Below are positions 1 through 8,830 of a stretch of DNA of 64,000 nt, in pieces (the first letter of the stretch is position 1; each line of letters opens with the position of its first letter). Under the pieces are notes generated by a model, which saw only the letters and a list, made by a program, of their open reading frames with translations, was not told the origin of the DNA and made no database searches. The DNA comes from Emcibacter nanhaiensis (GTDB lineage Bacteria; Pseudomonadota; Alphaproteobacteria; Sphingomonadales; Emcibacteraceae). The translations under genes and the position numbers were made by a program. The stretch covers positions 310,001 to 374,000 of the forward strand of contig NZ_VFIY01000018.1 in NCBI RefSeq assembly GCF_006385175.1. The letters run 5' to 3'.

Positions 1-267
1 GCCGAAAACTGGGGCATGATCTGGAAGGCTGTTGATGACGAGGCCCTCAGGGAAGAAGCCCTCAAACTGGCGCAAAATCTGGCGACCCAGCCGACCAAAG
101 GCCTCGGCCTGATCAAGAAAGCCCTGCAGGCCAGTCTCGGCAATGACCTGGACAGCCAGCTGGAAATGGAAAAAGCCTTCCAGCGCGAGGCCGGCTATTC
201 AGACGATTACCGGGAAGGCGTCGAAGCCTTCCTCGAAAAAAGAAAACCTGAATTCACTGGCAAATAG
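1..267 (+). CDS. paaG: PaaG, oxepin-forming ring 1,2-epoxyphenylacetyl-CoA isomerase (3' part)
   Basis: This is the C-terminal 88 residues of a crotonase-fold protein, cut by the left edge. It begins AENWGMIWKAVDD, a stretch typical of PaaG, and ends FLEKRKPEFTGK, the usual crotonase C-terminus. PaaG isomerises the ring epoxide of phenylacetyl-CoA to the oxepin form and also acts as a delta-isomerase later in the pathway. The following gene, paaH, starts 28 bases downstream, and paaI, paaJ and paaK follow, so it belongs to one phenylacetate operon. The catalytic part lies outside the window; assignment to PaaG rather than another crotonase rests on this tail and the neighbours. Confidence 0.85.
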   Translation, partial: AENWGMIWKAVDDEALREEALKLAQNLATQPTKGLGLIKKALQASLGNDLDSQLEMEKAFQREAGYSDDYREGVEAFLEKRKPEFTGK

Positions 268-295
268 AACGAACAATTTCCTACAGGACTGATTT

Positions 296-1813
296 ATGAC
301 TGCTCTCGACCTTTCCTCCCCCGTTGCCGTAATCGGTGCAGGCGCCATGGGCGCAGGTATCGCCCAGGTGGCCGCCACCGCCGGCCACACGGTATATGTA
401 TTTGACATGTCCGAAGAAGCCCTGGAGCGGGGCATCAGCCAGATCAGCACGTTCCTGGCCCGCTCGGTCGAAAAGGGTAAAATGGAGGAAGCCGACAAAG
501 ACGCCATTCTCGGCCGGCTGCACAAGGTTTCCACCTTGGAGGAGCTGAAACCGGCCAAGCTGGTCATCGAAGCCATCGTTGAAAACCTGGACGTCAAGCG
601 CAAGGTGTTCGGTCAACTGGAAGACATCCTGTCCGACGACGCCATCCTTGCCTCCAACACTTCTTCACTGTCCATTACCGAAATCGGCGCCACACTGAAA
701 CGGCCGGAAAATCTGGTCGGCATGCATTTCTTCAACCCGGCCCCGATCATGAAGCTGGTGGAAGTGATCCGCGGTCTCGCCACCAGCGACGAGATCGCCG
801 ACATCGTGTTTGATACCTCGGTGGCCTGGGGCAAGAAAACCGTTTTTGCCAAATCCACCCCGGGCTTTATCGTGAATAGGGTCGCCCGTTCCTATTACGG
901 CGAAGCCCTGCGTGTCGCCCAGGAAGGCGGCGCAGACTATGCCACCATCGATGCCTGCCTGCGCGAAGCCGGCGGTTTCCGCATGGGCCCGTTCGAACTG
1001 ATGGACATGATCGGTAATGACGTCAACTTTGCCGTCTCCAATTCAGTTTACAACGCCTACTATCAGGACCCGCGCTTCAAGCCGAGCCTGATCCAGCAGG
1101 AAATGGTTGCCGCCGGACGCTTTGGCCGCAAGAGCGGACAGGGTTATTATGATTACCGCGACGGCGCGGAAAAACCGGAACCGGCCACCGCAGAAAATTA
1201 TCCGGCCCCGGAAAAAGTCACCGTGCTTGGCGACAGCGTCCTGATGGAGCCGCTGGTGGAGCTGGCCAAAGACGCCGGTATCGACCTGGTTTATGAAGAG
1301 GAAAGCCCGGAAATCGGGTTCCGTATCGGCGACCTGCTGGTGACCCCGACCAATGGCGCCACCGCCACCGAAATGACGGTGCTGACCGGGGAGCCAACCG
1401 TGGTCTTCGACCTGGCGCTGGACTATAAAACCTGCTCCCGCATCGCCATTGCCAAGGCTGACCAGTTGACCGATGTGGCGCTGGAAGCTACCGCCGGTTT
1501 CTTCCAGGCGCTGGGCAAGAAGGTCAGCGTCCTTGATGACTGCCCCGGCCTGATTGTCATGCGCACCGTCGCCACCCTGGCCAACGAGGGCGGCGACGCC
1601 GTCTACCAGGGGGTGGCCACCCCGGACGCCGTGGATACCGCCATGCAGTTCGGCGTGAACTATCCCAAAGGCCCCATGATCTGGGCCCAGGAGGTTGGCC
1701 TGTCCCTGATTGTGGAAGTGCTCGACAGCCTCGCCGTCTTTTACGGCGAAGACCGCTACCGGGTTTCCCCGTTCCTGCGTCGCGCCGTCATTGCCGAGAA
1801 GGACATCGTATGA
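296..1813 (+). CDS. paaH: PaaH, 3-hydroxyadipyl-CoA dehydrogenase
   Basis: A 505-residue NAD-dependent 3-hydroxyacyl-CoA dehydrogenase. The Rossmann signature VIGAGAMGAG lies near residues 12-21, followed by the 3HCDH core with HFFNPAPIMKLVEVI around residue 145. A second, shorter 3HCDH C-terminal domain (DCPGLIVMRTVATLANEG near residue 420) gives the long form typical of PaaH, against about 280 residues for simple HBD proteins. In phenylacetate catabolism it oxidises 3-hydroxyadipyl-CoA to 3-oxoadipyl-CoA in the cytoplasm. It sits between paaG and paaI and its stop overlaps the paaI start by four bases, which suggests translational coupling. Start is the ATG after a weak AGGA-type site. Confidence 0.95.
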   Translation: MTALDLSSPVAVIGAGAMGAGIAQVAATAGHTVYVFDMSEEALERGISQISTFLARSVEKGKMEEADKDAILGRLHKVSTLEELKPAKLVIEAIVENLDVKRKVFGQLEDILSDDAILASNTSSLSITEIGATLKRPENLVGMHFFNPAPIMKLVEVIRGLATSDEIADIVFDTSVAWGKKTVFAKSTPGFIVNRVARSYYGEALRVAQEGGADYATIDACLREAGGFRMGPFELMDMIGNDVNFAVSNSVYNAYYQDPRFKPSLIQQEMVAAGRFGRKSGQGYYDYRDGAEKPEPATAENYPAPEKVTVLGDSVLMEPLVELAKDAGIDLVYEEESPEIGFRIGDLLVTPTNGATATEMTVLTGEPTVVFDLALDYKTCSRIAIAKADQLTDVALEATAGFFQALGKKVSVLDDCPGLIVMRTVATLANEGGDAVYQGVATPDAVDTAMQFGVNYPKGPMIWAQEVGLSLIVEVLDSLAVFYGEDRYRVSPFLRRAVIAEKDIV

Positions 1814-2277
1814 GCCAGAAGAATTCCCCCTACACGGATACTGCCCTGGCGAAAAGGCTGGGCGAGCATTTGTCCGCCCGCAAATCCATTGACGACCTGC
1901 TGGGAATCAAGCTGCTCGAGATTGACGCCGGATATGTTAAAATGAGCATGACCGTCACCGACGAAATGACCAATTTCTTCGGCTCGACCCATGGCGGCGC
2001 CGTGTTTGCCCTGGCGGACAGCGCCTTTGCCCTCAGCTGCAATAGTCACAATAAAGTGACCGTGGCGGCGGGTTGCAGCATTGAATATTTGCGCCCATCT
2101 TTTCCGGGCGACACACTGACGGCGACGGCGCACTTTAAGGGAGGCGCCGGCCGTCAGGGCATTTTTGATATTGAAATTAACAATCAGGACGGTGTGCTGG
2201 TCGCGGTTTTCCGCGGCAAATCCCATTCCACCAAGGACAGCATTCTGCCTGATGAAGAAACAGAGACCCAAGCCTGA
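1810..2277 (+). CDS. paaI: PaaI, hydroxyphenylacetyl-CoA thioesterase
   Basis: A 155-residue hot-dog-fold thioesterase of the PaaI family. The segment STHGGAVFALADSAFALSC carries the HGG element and the catalytic Asp expected on the central helix. PaaI hydrolyses ring-hydroxylated phenylacetyl-CoA and related dead-end thioesters, freeing CoA during phenylacetate breakdown. The ATG overlaps the paaH stop (ATGA), and paaJ starts 24 bases after its end with a GAGG site in between. Position in the paa operon makes the specific name likely; by sequence alone it could be any small acyl-CoA thioesterase of this group. Confidence 0.93.
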   Translation: MSQKNSPYTDTALAKRLGEHLSARKSIDDLLGIKLLEIDAGYVKMSMTVTDEMTNFFGSTHGGAVFALADSAFALSCNSHNKVTVAAGCSIEYLRPSFPGDTLTATAHFKGGAGRQGIFDIEINNQDGVLVAVFRGKSHSTKDSILPDEETETQA

Positions 2278-2300
2278 AGCGGCCATTTGAGGAGTTTGTT

Positions 2301-3506
2301 ATGACCGAAGCATTTATCTGTGATTATATCCGCACCCCGATCGGCCGATATGGTGGTGCCCTGTCCTCTGTCCGTGCTGACGATCTCGGCACTATTCCGC
2401 TCAAGGCGCTGATGGAGCGCAACCCCGACATGGACTGGTCAAAGGTTGACGATGTCATCTTCGGCAACGCCAACGGCGCCGGCGAAGACAACCGCAACGT
2501 GGCCCGCATGTGCGCCCTGCTGGCCGGCCTACCGGTCACCCTGTCCGGCACCACCGTCAACCGCCTGTGCGGCTCCGGCATGGACGCCACCGGGATCGCC
2601 GCCCGCGCCGTCAAGGCCGGGGAGACCGAACTGATGATTGCCGGCGGTGTGGAAAGCATGTCCCGCGCGCCCTTCGTCATGGGCAAGGCGGAAACCGCCT
2701 TTTCCCGTAATGCTGAAATCTACGACACCACCATCGGCTGGCGCTTCGTCAACAAACTGATGAAGCAGCAGTATGGTATCGACAGCATGCCGGAAACCGC
2801 CGAGAATGTGGCCGAGGATTTCAACATCAGCCGCGAAGACCAGGACCAGTTCGCTGTCAGATCCCAGCAGAAAGCGGTTGCCGCCCAGGAAAACGGCCGC
2901 CTCGCCAAGGAAATTGTTCCGGTAATCATTCCCCAGCGCAAGGGCGATCCGATTGTTGTGGACAAGGACGAGCATCCGCGCGCCGGCACCACCCTGGAAG
3001 GGCTGGCCAAGCTGCGCGCTCCGTTCCGCGAAGGTGGCTCAGTCACCGCCGGCAATGCCTCCGGCGTCAATGACGGCGCCTGCGCCCTGATCGTTGCCAG
3101 CGAACAGGCGGCCAAGACGCAGGGCCTGACCCCCAAAGCCCGGGTTGTCGGCATGGCCACGGTCGGCCTTGAGCCCCGCATCATGGGCTTCGGCCCGGCC
3201 CCGGCCAGCAAGAAACTGCTGGAGCGCACCGGCCTGACCATCGAACAGATGGATGTGATCGAACTGAACGAGGCCTTTGCCTCACAGGGACTGGCGGTGA
3301 CCCGCGATCTCGGCATTGCCGATGACGATCCCCGGGTCAATCCCAACGGCGGCGCCATCGCCCTTGGCCATCCGCTCGGCATGAGCGGCGCCCGCCTGGT
3401 GGGCACAGCCATGTATGAACTGCACGAAAAAGGTGGTCGTTACGCCCTCTGCACCATGTGTATCGGTGTCGGACAGGGTATCGCCATGATCATCGAGCGC
3501 GTATAA
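2301..3506 (+). CDS. paaJ: PaaJ, 3-oxoadipyl-CoA thiolase
   Basis: A 401-residue thiolase. The acylated cysteine is Cys90 in VNRLCGSGMDA; the C-terminal active-site elements GGAIALGHPLGMSGAR (His near 357) and CTMCIGVGQG (Cys near 387) are intact. In this operon it should cleave 3-oxoadipyl-CoA, and probably the C8 3-oxo-5,6-dehydrosuberyl-CoA intermediate, to acetyl-CoA plus succinyl-CoA or the shortened acyl-CoA. Length and the motif GNANGAGEDNRNVARM are those of the PaaJ/PcaF group. The ATG is preceded by GAGGAG at good spacing. PcaF (beta-ketoadipate pathway) is the close alternative name, less likely here given the flanking paa genes. Confidence 0.94.
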   Translation: MTEAFICDYIRTPIGRYGGALSSVRADDLGTIPLKALMERNPDMDWSKVDDVIFGNANGAGEDNRNVARMCALLAGLPVTLSGTTVNRLCGSGMDATGIAARAVKAGETELMIAGGVESMSRAPFVMGKAETAFSRNAEIYDTTIGWRFVNKLMKQQYGIDSMPETAENVAEDFNISREDQDQFAVRSQQKAVAAQENGRLAKEIVPVIIPQRKGDPIVVDKDEHPRAGTTLEGLAKLRAPFREGGSVTAGNASGVNDGACALIVASEQAAKTQGLTPKARVVGMATVGLEPRIMGFGPAPASKKLLERTGLTIEQMDVIELNEAFASQGLAVTRDLGIADDDPRVNPNGGAIALGHPLGMSGARLVGTAMYELHEKGGRYALCTMCIGVGQGIAMIIERV

Positions 3507-3535
3507 TCGAGTTATAGTAAGACAGGGAGAAAGAA

Positions 3536-4843
3536 GTGTCTGAAATGCCGAAAACCCTTGGGCCCCGCGACCCCATCGAGGTGGCGAGCCGTGATGAAAT
3601 CAGCGCGCTGCAGCTGGAGCGCCTGAAATGGAGCCTGAACCACGCCTATACCAATGTGCCTCATTACAAAAAGGCCTTTGATGAAAAAGGTGTGCACCCG
3701 GACGACCTGCAGGATCTGTCCGATCTGGCCAAATTCCCCTTCACGGTAAAAACCACGCTGCGGGACAATTACCCCTTCGGCATGTTCGCCGTACCCATGG
3801 ACGACATCGTCCGCATCCATGCCTCCAGCGGCACCACCGGCAAACCGACTGTGGTTGGCTATACCAAAAAGGACATCGACACCTGGGCCGACCTCGGCGC
3901 CCGCTCCATCCAGGCCTCTGGCGGCCGGCGCAGCGATAAAGTCCATGTGGCCTATGGCTACGGCCTGTTCACCGGCGGCCTTGGCGCCCATTATGCGGCG
4001 GAACGGCTCGGCTGCGCCGTGATCCCCATGTCCGGCGGCAATACCGAAAAACAGGTCCAGCTGATCACCGACTTCCAGCCGGATATCATCATGCTGACCC
4101 CCAGCTATATGCTGGCCATTGCCGATGAATTCAAACGCCAGGGCATGGACCCGGCCGAGACCTCACTGCGCCTGGGTATTTTCGGGGCCGAGCCCTGGAC
4201 CGGCGCCATGCGCAAGGAAATCGAGGAACTCTTCGGCATTGATGCGCTCGACATTTACGGCCTGTCGGAAATGATGGGCCCGGGCGTCGCCAACGAATGT
4301 ATCGAAACCAAGGACGGCCCGACCATCTGGGAAGATCACTTCTATCCGGAAATCATCAACCCGGAAACCGGCGAAGTGCTGCCCGACGGTGAGGAAGGCG
4401 AGCTGGTGTTCACCTCGCTCAGCAAGGAAGCGATGCCGATCATCCGCTACCGCACCCGCGACCTGACCCGGCTGCTGCCCGGCACCGCCCGCTCCATGCG
4501 GCGCATGGACAAGATCACCGGTCGCAGCGACGACATGATGATCATCCGCGGCGTCAATGTATTCCCGAGCCAGATCGAGGAAATCATGCTCGAGGATGTC
4601 CGCCTCAGCCCCCATTACCAGCTGGTGATCGACAAGAAAGGACCGATGGATATCCTGACCATCAACCTGGAAGGCTCCGACCCCAGTGTCTCGGTCGAAG
4701 ACCGGGAAGCTGCCGGCCAGCTGCTGGCCAAACATGTGAAAAACCGGATCGGCATTTCCGTGATCCCGGTGGTTGGCGCCCCCGGTACCGTGGCCCGTTC
4801 CCAGGGCAAGGCCCAGCGCATCATCGACATGCGCAAGAAATAA
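3536..4843 (+). CDS. paaK: PaaK, phenylacetate-CoA ligase
   Basis: A 435-residue AMP-forming phenylacetate-CoA ligase, which activates phenylacetate with ATP and CoA as the first step of the pathway. The phosphate-binding loop HASSGTTGKPTVVGY lies near residues 97-111, the IYGLSEMMGPGVANEC segment near 240, and the RGVNVFPSQIEEIM hinge region near 337. I chose the GTG start at 3536 because AGGGAG lies six bases before it; the ATG three codons later lacks such a site. It is the last gene of the block and is followed by a strong terminator shared with the convergent paaF. Confidence 0.95.
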   Translation: MSEMPKTLGPRDPIEVASRDEISALQLERLKWSLNHAYTNVPHYKKAFDEKGVHPDDLQDLSDLAKFPFTVKTTLRDNYPFGMFAVPMDDIVRIHASSGTTGKPTVVGYTKKDIDTWADLGARSIQASGGRRSDKVHVAYGYGLFTGGLGAHYAAERLGCAVIPMSGGNTEKQVQLITDFQPDIIMLTPSYMLAIADEFKRQGMDPAETSLRLGIFGAEPWTGAMRKEIEELFGIDALDIYGLSEMMGPGVANECIETKDGPTIWEDHFYPEIINPETGEVLPDGEEGELVFTSLSKEAMPIIRYRTRDLTRLLPGTARSMRRMDKITGRSDDMMIIRGVNVFPSQIEEIMLEDVRLSPHYQLVIDKKGPMDILTINLEGSDPSVSVEDREAAGQLLAKHVKNRIGISVIPVVGAPGTVARSQGKAQRIIDMRKK

Positions 4844-4870
4844 ACCACATACCACACACCACACTTAAAC

Positions 4871-4910
4871 AAAAAAAGCCCCGGACTTCCGGGGCTTTTC
4901 TTTTTGTCTC
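4871..4910. terminator. Bidirectional terminator between paaK and paaF
   Basis: A-rich flank, a perfect 7-bp stem GCCCCGG / CCGGGGC with an ACTT loop, then a T-rich tract; the flanking A and T runs extend the pairing. It lies between convergent genes and can stop transcription from both sides. Confidence 0.9.
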
Positions 4911-4922
4911 GAGACTGTGTTC

Positions 4923-5699
4923 CTAACGGCCTGTGAATTTGGGGTGGCGTTTTTCCAGGAACGCGCTCACTCCTTCGTTTTTGTCCTCGCTGGCGAACAG
5001 GATCGAAAAGGCGCGTCGCTCGTAGGCCAAGGCATCCCTGACCGACAGGTCTTCCGCCGCCAGAATGCTCTCCTTGATCAGGCGCAGGCCAAGCGGCGAC
5101 TTGCGGCTGATCCTGACCGCCAGTTTCATGGCCCGCTCCATCACCTCGCCGTCCGGCACCACTTCACTGACCAGTCCGGCCATATAGGCCTGCTCGGCGG
5201 AAAGGAATTCACCGGCCAGGTTGAGCAGCATGGATTTGGCCTTGCCGATCTGTTTGGTCAGAAGCTGGGTGCCGCCGGCCCCGGCCATGATGCCCACATT
5301 GATTTCCGGCTGGCCGAATTTGGCCCCTTCCCCGGCCACACTGATGTCACAGCGCAGCAGCAGCTCGTTACCGGCACCAAGGCAGAAGCCGTTGATGGCG
5401 CCGATCAGCGGCTTGCGGAAGCGGCTCACCTCGTCCCACAGGTCGACCCGCACATCGAGGATCGCGTCCACCGCACCGGAATCCTTCATCTCATTGATAT
5501 CGGCGCCGGCGGCAAAAATCTCCGGCCCGCCGGTCACCACCACACAACGGATATTGTCGTCCCGGTCGGCTTCGCTCAGCGCTTCAGCCAGCTTCTTCAG
5601 CAGCGGCGTCCTGAGCGCATTGCGGGCTTCCGGCCGGTTCAGGGTCAGCACCCGGATGCAGTCATTTTCGGTGGAGATGATCAGTTCGTCTTGTGACAT
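4923..5699 (-). CDS. paaF: PaaF-like enoyl-CoA hydratase (2,3-dehydroadipyl-CoA hydratase)
   Basis: A 258-residue crotonase-family hydratase. The oxyanion-hole segments FAAGADINEM (near residue 63) and GFCLGAGNELLL (near 105) and the catalytic region GQPEINVGIMAGAGGTQ (near 130) are present, with the Glu of QPEI retained. In phenylacetate catabolism PaaF hydrates 2,3-dehydroadipyl-CoA to the substrate of PaaH. It lies three bases downstream of a TetR gene on the same strand and is convergent with paaK, so it is expressed as a separate transcript from paaG-paaK. A general short-chain enoyl-CoA hydratase role is possible, but the context favours PaaF. Confidence 0.85.
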   Translation of the reverse strand: MSQDELIISTENDCIRVLTLNRPEARNALRTPLLKKLAEALSEADRDDNIRCVVVTGGPEIFAAGADINEMKDSGAVDAILDVRVDLWDEVSRFRKPLIGAINGFCLGAGNELLLRCDISVAGEGAKFGQPEINVGIMAGAGGTQLLTKQIGKAKSMLLNLAGEFLSAEQAYMAGLVSEVVPDGEVMERAMKLAVRISRKSPLGLRLIKESILAAEDLSVRDALAYERRAFSILFASEDKNEGVSAFLEKRHPKFTGR

Positions 5700-5702
5700 G
5701 GG

Positions 5703-6308
5703 TTATCCTTTGAATTCCTTGGACATCAGGCCGTTCAGGAACAGGTCCACCGCCAGGTCGGCAAACTGCTGTTCATTGATCGGGCCCTTTTCGTCGAACC
5801 AGGTATAGGTCCAGTTGATCATGCCCATCAGGGCCATGGTCACCGGTTTCTTGAATTTCTTGTTGCCGGACAGGGCCGGATTAACCTCGCAGATCAGTTC
5901 CAGGACGATGGCAACCACGTCATCCTGCAGCTCCTGGATTTCCTTCTGCTTGTCTTCGGGCAGGCAGCCGATGTCATTCAGCAGGATCACATGCTGGGAG
6001 CCGGCCTCGATATAAAGGGACATGAAACGCCGCACCAGTTCGCGAAAGCGGTCCCTGGGCGAGCCCTGCTCGTCCCGGCAGTCCCGGGCGCATTCCAGAA
6101 GCTCCGTCACATGATAGGACATGATGTCATACAGGATAGCTTCCTTGGACGGATAATAATGATACAGCCAGGATTTGGAAGCATTACAGGCCGTCGCCAG
6201 TTCCGAAATGCTGGTCCGGGCATAGCCCTTTTCTGCAAACAGGTTGGCGGCCTGGATAAGTATATTCCTGCGCCGATCGTCGTAATCTGCGGCCTGGGTT
6301 CTTGCCAT
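5703..6308 (-). CDS. TetR-family regulator, PaaR-like
   Basis: A 201-residue TetR repressor. The N-terminal helix-turn-helix spans about residues 12-58, with AANLFAEKGYARTSISELA and ACNASKSWLYHYYPSKEAIL as the two recognisable halves; the C-terminal domain resembles the TetR_C group that binds acyl-CoA ligands. It is cotranscribed with paaF (three-base spacing). By analogy with PaaR repressors of alpha- and betaproteobacteria, it probably represses phenylacetate genes and is released by phenylacetyl-CoA; that ligand is inferred from position, not seen. Its 112-base upstream region contains CCG-N5-CGG, too short to call an operator with confidence. Confidence 0.88.
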   Translation of the reverse strand: MARTQAADYDDRRRNILIQAANLFAEKGYARTSISELATACNASKSWLYHYYPSKEAILYDIMSYHVTELLECARDCRDEQGSPRDRFRELVRRFMSLYIEAGSQHVILLNDIGCLPEDKQKEIQELQDDVVAIVLELICEVNPALSGNKKFKKPVTMALMGMINWTYTWFDEKGPINEQQFADLAVDLFLNGLMSKEFKG

Positions 6309-6420
6309 GTGAGGTCCCGAGTTTTTAAACGCTACTGATTATTTGTTGTTATGACCCTACATTGGCAGAAATTTCATCAAAATGCAAAACTTTGACCGTC
6401 TATTCGGACTATTTATTTTA

Positions 6421-7416
6421 TCAGCGGCCGAAACGGGCTTTCGCCGCCCGTTGCGAAGTCTCATACAGCGCCCTGACCCGATCTGAATAGCCCTCGGCCA
6501 GCTGTTGTTTATCGCCGGCGCCGCGTAGCCAGCTTTCGATAACCGGCAACGCCATTTCCACCGTCTCGAGGCTTTGTTCCAGCGTGAACCCGGGAAGCGG
6601 TTCCAGGGCCAGCGCCGCCTCGCCGATGCGGATGCTGTCCATGCCGATCAGCGGCTCGCGCAACCGGCTGAAGGCGTTGCTGCGCTCCACCTCCCCCCTG
6701 GGGGTTGCCTCGGCCAGCAGGGGCCAGATCCCGGTCAGTTCCTCTGCGAGGCCTCCAAACATTTTCTTCCGCGGAATGGGGCCGACGGGGAGGTCGGATT
6801 TTCCGCCCGACAGATAAACCTGCACGGCAGCTTCCCGCCGCTCCGCAGCAATGAAGCGGGCCCAGCCGTCCCCGAAACAGGTCACGGCGACAAAGGGGCT
6901 ATAGTCCGCCGGCATGCGGTATCTCATGGCCAGGCAGATGACGCCCTGTTCCCCCGCCGCCGCCCCGGCTTCGCGGCCGCGGGCCTCGACCAGGAAGTCC
7001 GCTTCATAGTCATACTCCCCGACCCCGACGCGCCAGCCGCTGTCGGTCCGCCTGATCCCGCCGGCGGTCCCCTCCACCACATGCACATGGCGGCGGGTGG
7101 CGTCATACAACAGGGCCTGGTCCAGCAGGCGCCGGTGCACCACATGAAGCTGCTCTGTGGTTTCCGCCCCCTGCCAGACGGTCCGGCACTCCACCAGTGG
7201 GCCGAAGGTATCGGCGGAGGCTTCCAGACCATGGGAGCGAAGCTGTTCGCGCACCTTGTTGGGGATCGCCTGCAGGCCCTCGCCCGGCCGGGTGCGGTTG
7301 ATCAGGGTGACATGATGGCCCAGGTCGGCCAATCGTACTGCCGCAATCACCCCGGCCGGACCACCGCCCAGCACCAACACAATCCGACCTGCATCCTGTT
7401 GTGAGTTTTCCGACAC
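6421..7416 (-). CDS. FAD-dependent oxidoreductase, halogenase/monooxygenase-like
   Basis: A flavoprotein of 331 residues from the chosen start. The FAD dinucleotide-binding loop LVLGGGPAGVIAAVRLADLG is N-terminal, and LIGMDSIRIGEAALALEPLPG near residue 265 resembles the second FAD contact of the group-A monooxygenase / tryptophan-halogenase superfamily. The halogenase WxWxIP motif is not visible (the matching area reads DGWARFIAAE), so halogenation is not supported. I prefer the GTG at 7416 because GGAAGGAG lies directly upstream; a start 10 codons earlier has no such site. It precedes the TetR-paaF pair on the same strand with a 112-base gap. Substrate is unknown; related proteins act on aromatic rings or on peptide-bound residues. 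Confidence 0.72.
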   Translation of the reverse strand: MSENSQQDAGRIVLVLGGGPAGVIAAVRLADLGHHVTLINRTRPGEGLQAIPNKVREQLRSHGLEASADTFGPLVECRTVWQGAETTEQLHVVHRRLLDQALLYDATRRHVHVVEGTAGGIRRTDSGWRVGVGEYDYEADFLVEARGREAGAAAGEQGVICLAMRYRMPADYSPFVAVTCFGDGWARFIAAERREAAVQVYLSGGKSDLPVGPIPRKKMFGGLAEELTGIWPLLAEATPRGEVERSNAFSRLREPLIGMDSIRIGEAALALEPLPGFTLEQSLETVEMALPVIESWLRGAGDKQQLAEGYSDRVRALYETSQRAAKARFGR

Positions 7417-7611
7417 CCAAGTCTCCTTCCTGCGTTGGCATAGCATAATTTACCGTCGCCCGGAAGTCGCCTGACAGGATAATATCCGGCAATAAACATC
7501 CCCGTCAGAAGCTTCCACCATATTCAGCGAAGTCGTCGGTTGCATCTTGCCAAGCTCCCGGGGCCTGTCCATATTTCCTGTCATCCGGGGATATAAAGAA
7601 GGACCAAAGAA

Positions 7612-8823
7612 ATGACCATTGGCGTGGGCGGTTCGACCGCCGAACTGGAGCTGAAAAAGCTCGCCGACATGACCGGGGGCGTCTCGCCCATTTCCGAAAA
7701 GGAATATCGCGCGCGGATCGCAAAGGCGCAAAGCCTGATGAAGGAACTGGGCCTTGAGGCGGTTTACCTCAACGCCGGCACCAATATGACCTATTTCACC
7801 GGCACGCCCTGGTACGCCAGTGAGCGCATGGTCGGCGTCATCCTGCCGGCCGAGGGCGCGCCGGAATATATCGCCCCGGTGTTTGAGATCGGCACCCTCC
7901 GGGACTTCATGACCATCGAGGGAAAAGTCAACGGCTGGGAAGAGCATGAAAGCCCCTACGCCCTGTTCGGCGAGGTGTTGCAGCGCATGGGCATCAGCGA
8001 CGGCGCCATCGGCCTCGATGAAGGATCGAGCTTTTTCATTTTCGACGGCCTGCGCGCCGAGGCCCCAACCTATGACTATGTCAACGCCAAAGCGGTTACC
8101 GCCGCCTGCCGCATGCACAAAAGCGCGGCGGAAATCGCCCTGATGCAACGAGCCAAAGAGATGACCATGGAAGTGCACAAGGCGGCGGCCCGCATCCTGC
8201 GCCCCGGCATTTCCACCCTGGAAGTGACCGAGTTCATCGAGCGGGCCCACAAGAAGGTGGGCGCCAAGGGCTCCAGTTTCTGCATCGTCCTGTTCGGTGA
8301 AGCCACCGCCTATCCGCACGGGGTCAAGGACCCGCAATACCTCAAGGAAGGCGACATGGTGCTGATCGACACCGGCTGCCTGCTGCACGGCTATAACTCC
8401 GACATCACCCGCACCTATGTCTATGGCGAACCCACTGCCCGGCAGCGGGAAGTCTGGCAGCATGAAAAAGACGCCCAGCTCGCCGCCTTCGAAGCGGCTC
8501 AACTTGGCACCCCCTGCGGCGAGGTGGATGTGGCCGCGCGACGGTCGCTGGAAGCCAACGGTTACGGCCCCGATTACAAGGCGCCGGGCCTGGTGCACCG
8601 CACCGGTCACGGCATCGGCCTCGATATCCATGAATGGCCCTATCTGGTGAAGAGCGACCAGACCCTGCTTGCCCCGGGCATGTGCTTTTCCAACGAACCG
8701 ATGATTTCCATCCCCGGCGAGTTCGGGGTGCGGCTCGAGGATCATTTCTACATGACCGAAGACGGCCCGCGCTGGTTCACCCAGCCGAGCCCGAGCATCG
8801 ACAATCCGTTCGGGAATAACTAA
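7612..8823 (+). CDS. M24-family metallopeptidase (Xaa-Pro peptidase type)
   Basis: A 403-residue pita-bread metallopeptidase. The N-terminal creatinase-like domain (about residues 30-165) is followed by the M24 catalytic domain. The five metal ligands are all visible: Asp in VLIDTGC, Asp in NSDITRTY, His in HRTGHGIGLDIHEWP, Glu in FSNEPMIS and Glu in VRLEDHFYM. It probably cleaves the bond before or after proline in small peptides in the cytoplasm; members of this subgroup also include ectoine hydrolase-like enzymes, so the substrate is uncertain. The start follows AAGAAGGA. It is monocistronic and divergent from the flavoprotein gene. Confidence 0.88.
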   Translation: MTIGVGGSTAELELKKLADMTGGVSPISEKEYRARIAKAQSLMKELGLEAVYLNAGTNMTYFTGTPWYASERMVGVILPAEGAPEYIAPVFEIGTLRDFMTIEGKVNGWEEHESPYALFGEVLQRMGISDGAIGLDEGSSFFIFDGLRAEAPTYDYVNAKAVTAACRMHKSAAEIALMQRAKEMTMEVHKAAARILRPGISTLEVTEFIERAHKKVGAKGSSFCIVLFGEATAYPHGVKDPQYLKEGDMVLIDTGCLLHGYNSDITRTYVYGEPTARQREVWQHEKDAQLAAFEAAQLGTPCGEVDVAARRSLEANGYGPDYKAPGLVHRTGHGIGLDIHEWPYLVKSDQTLLAPGMCFSNEPMISIPGEFGVRLEDHFYMTEDGPRWFTQPSPSIDNPFGNN

Positions 8824-8830
8824 CCCCCCT

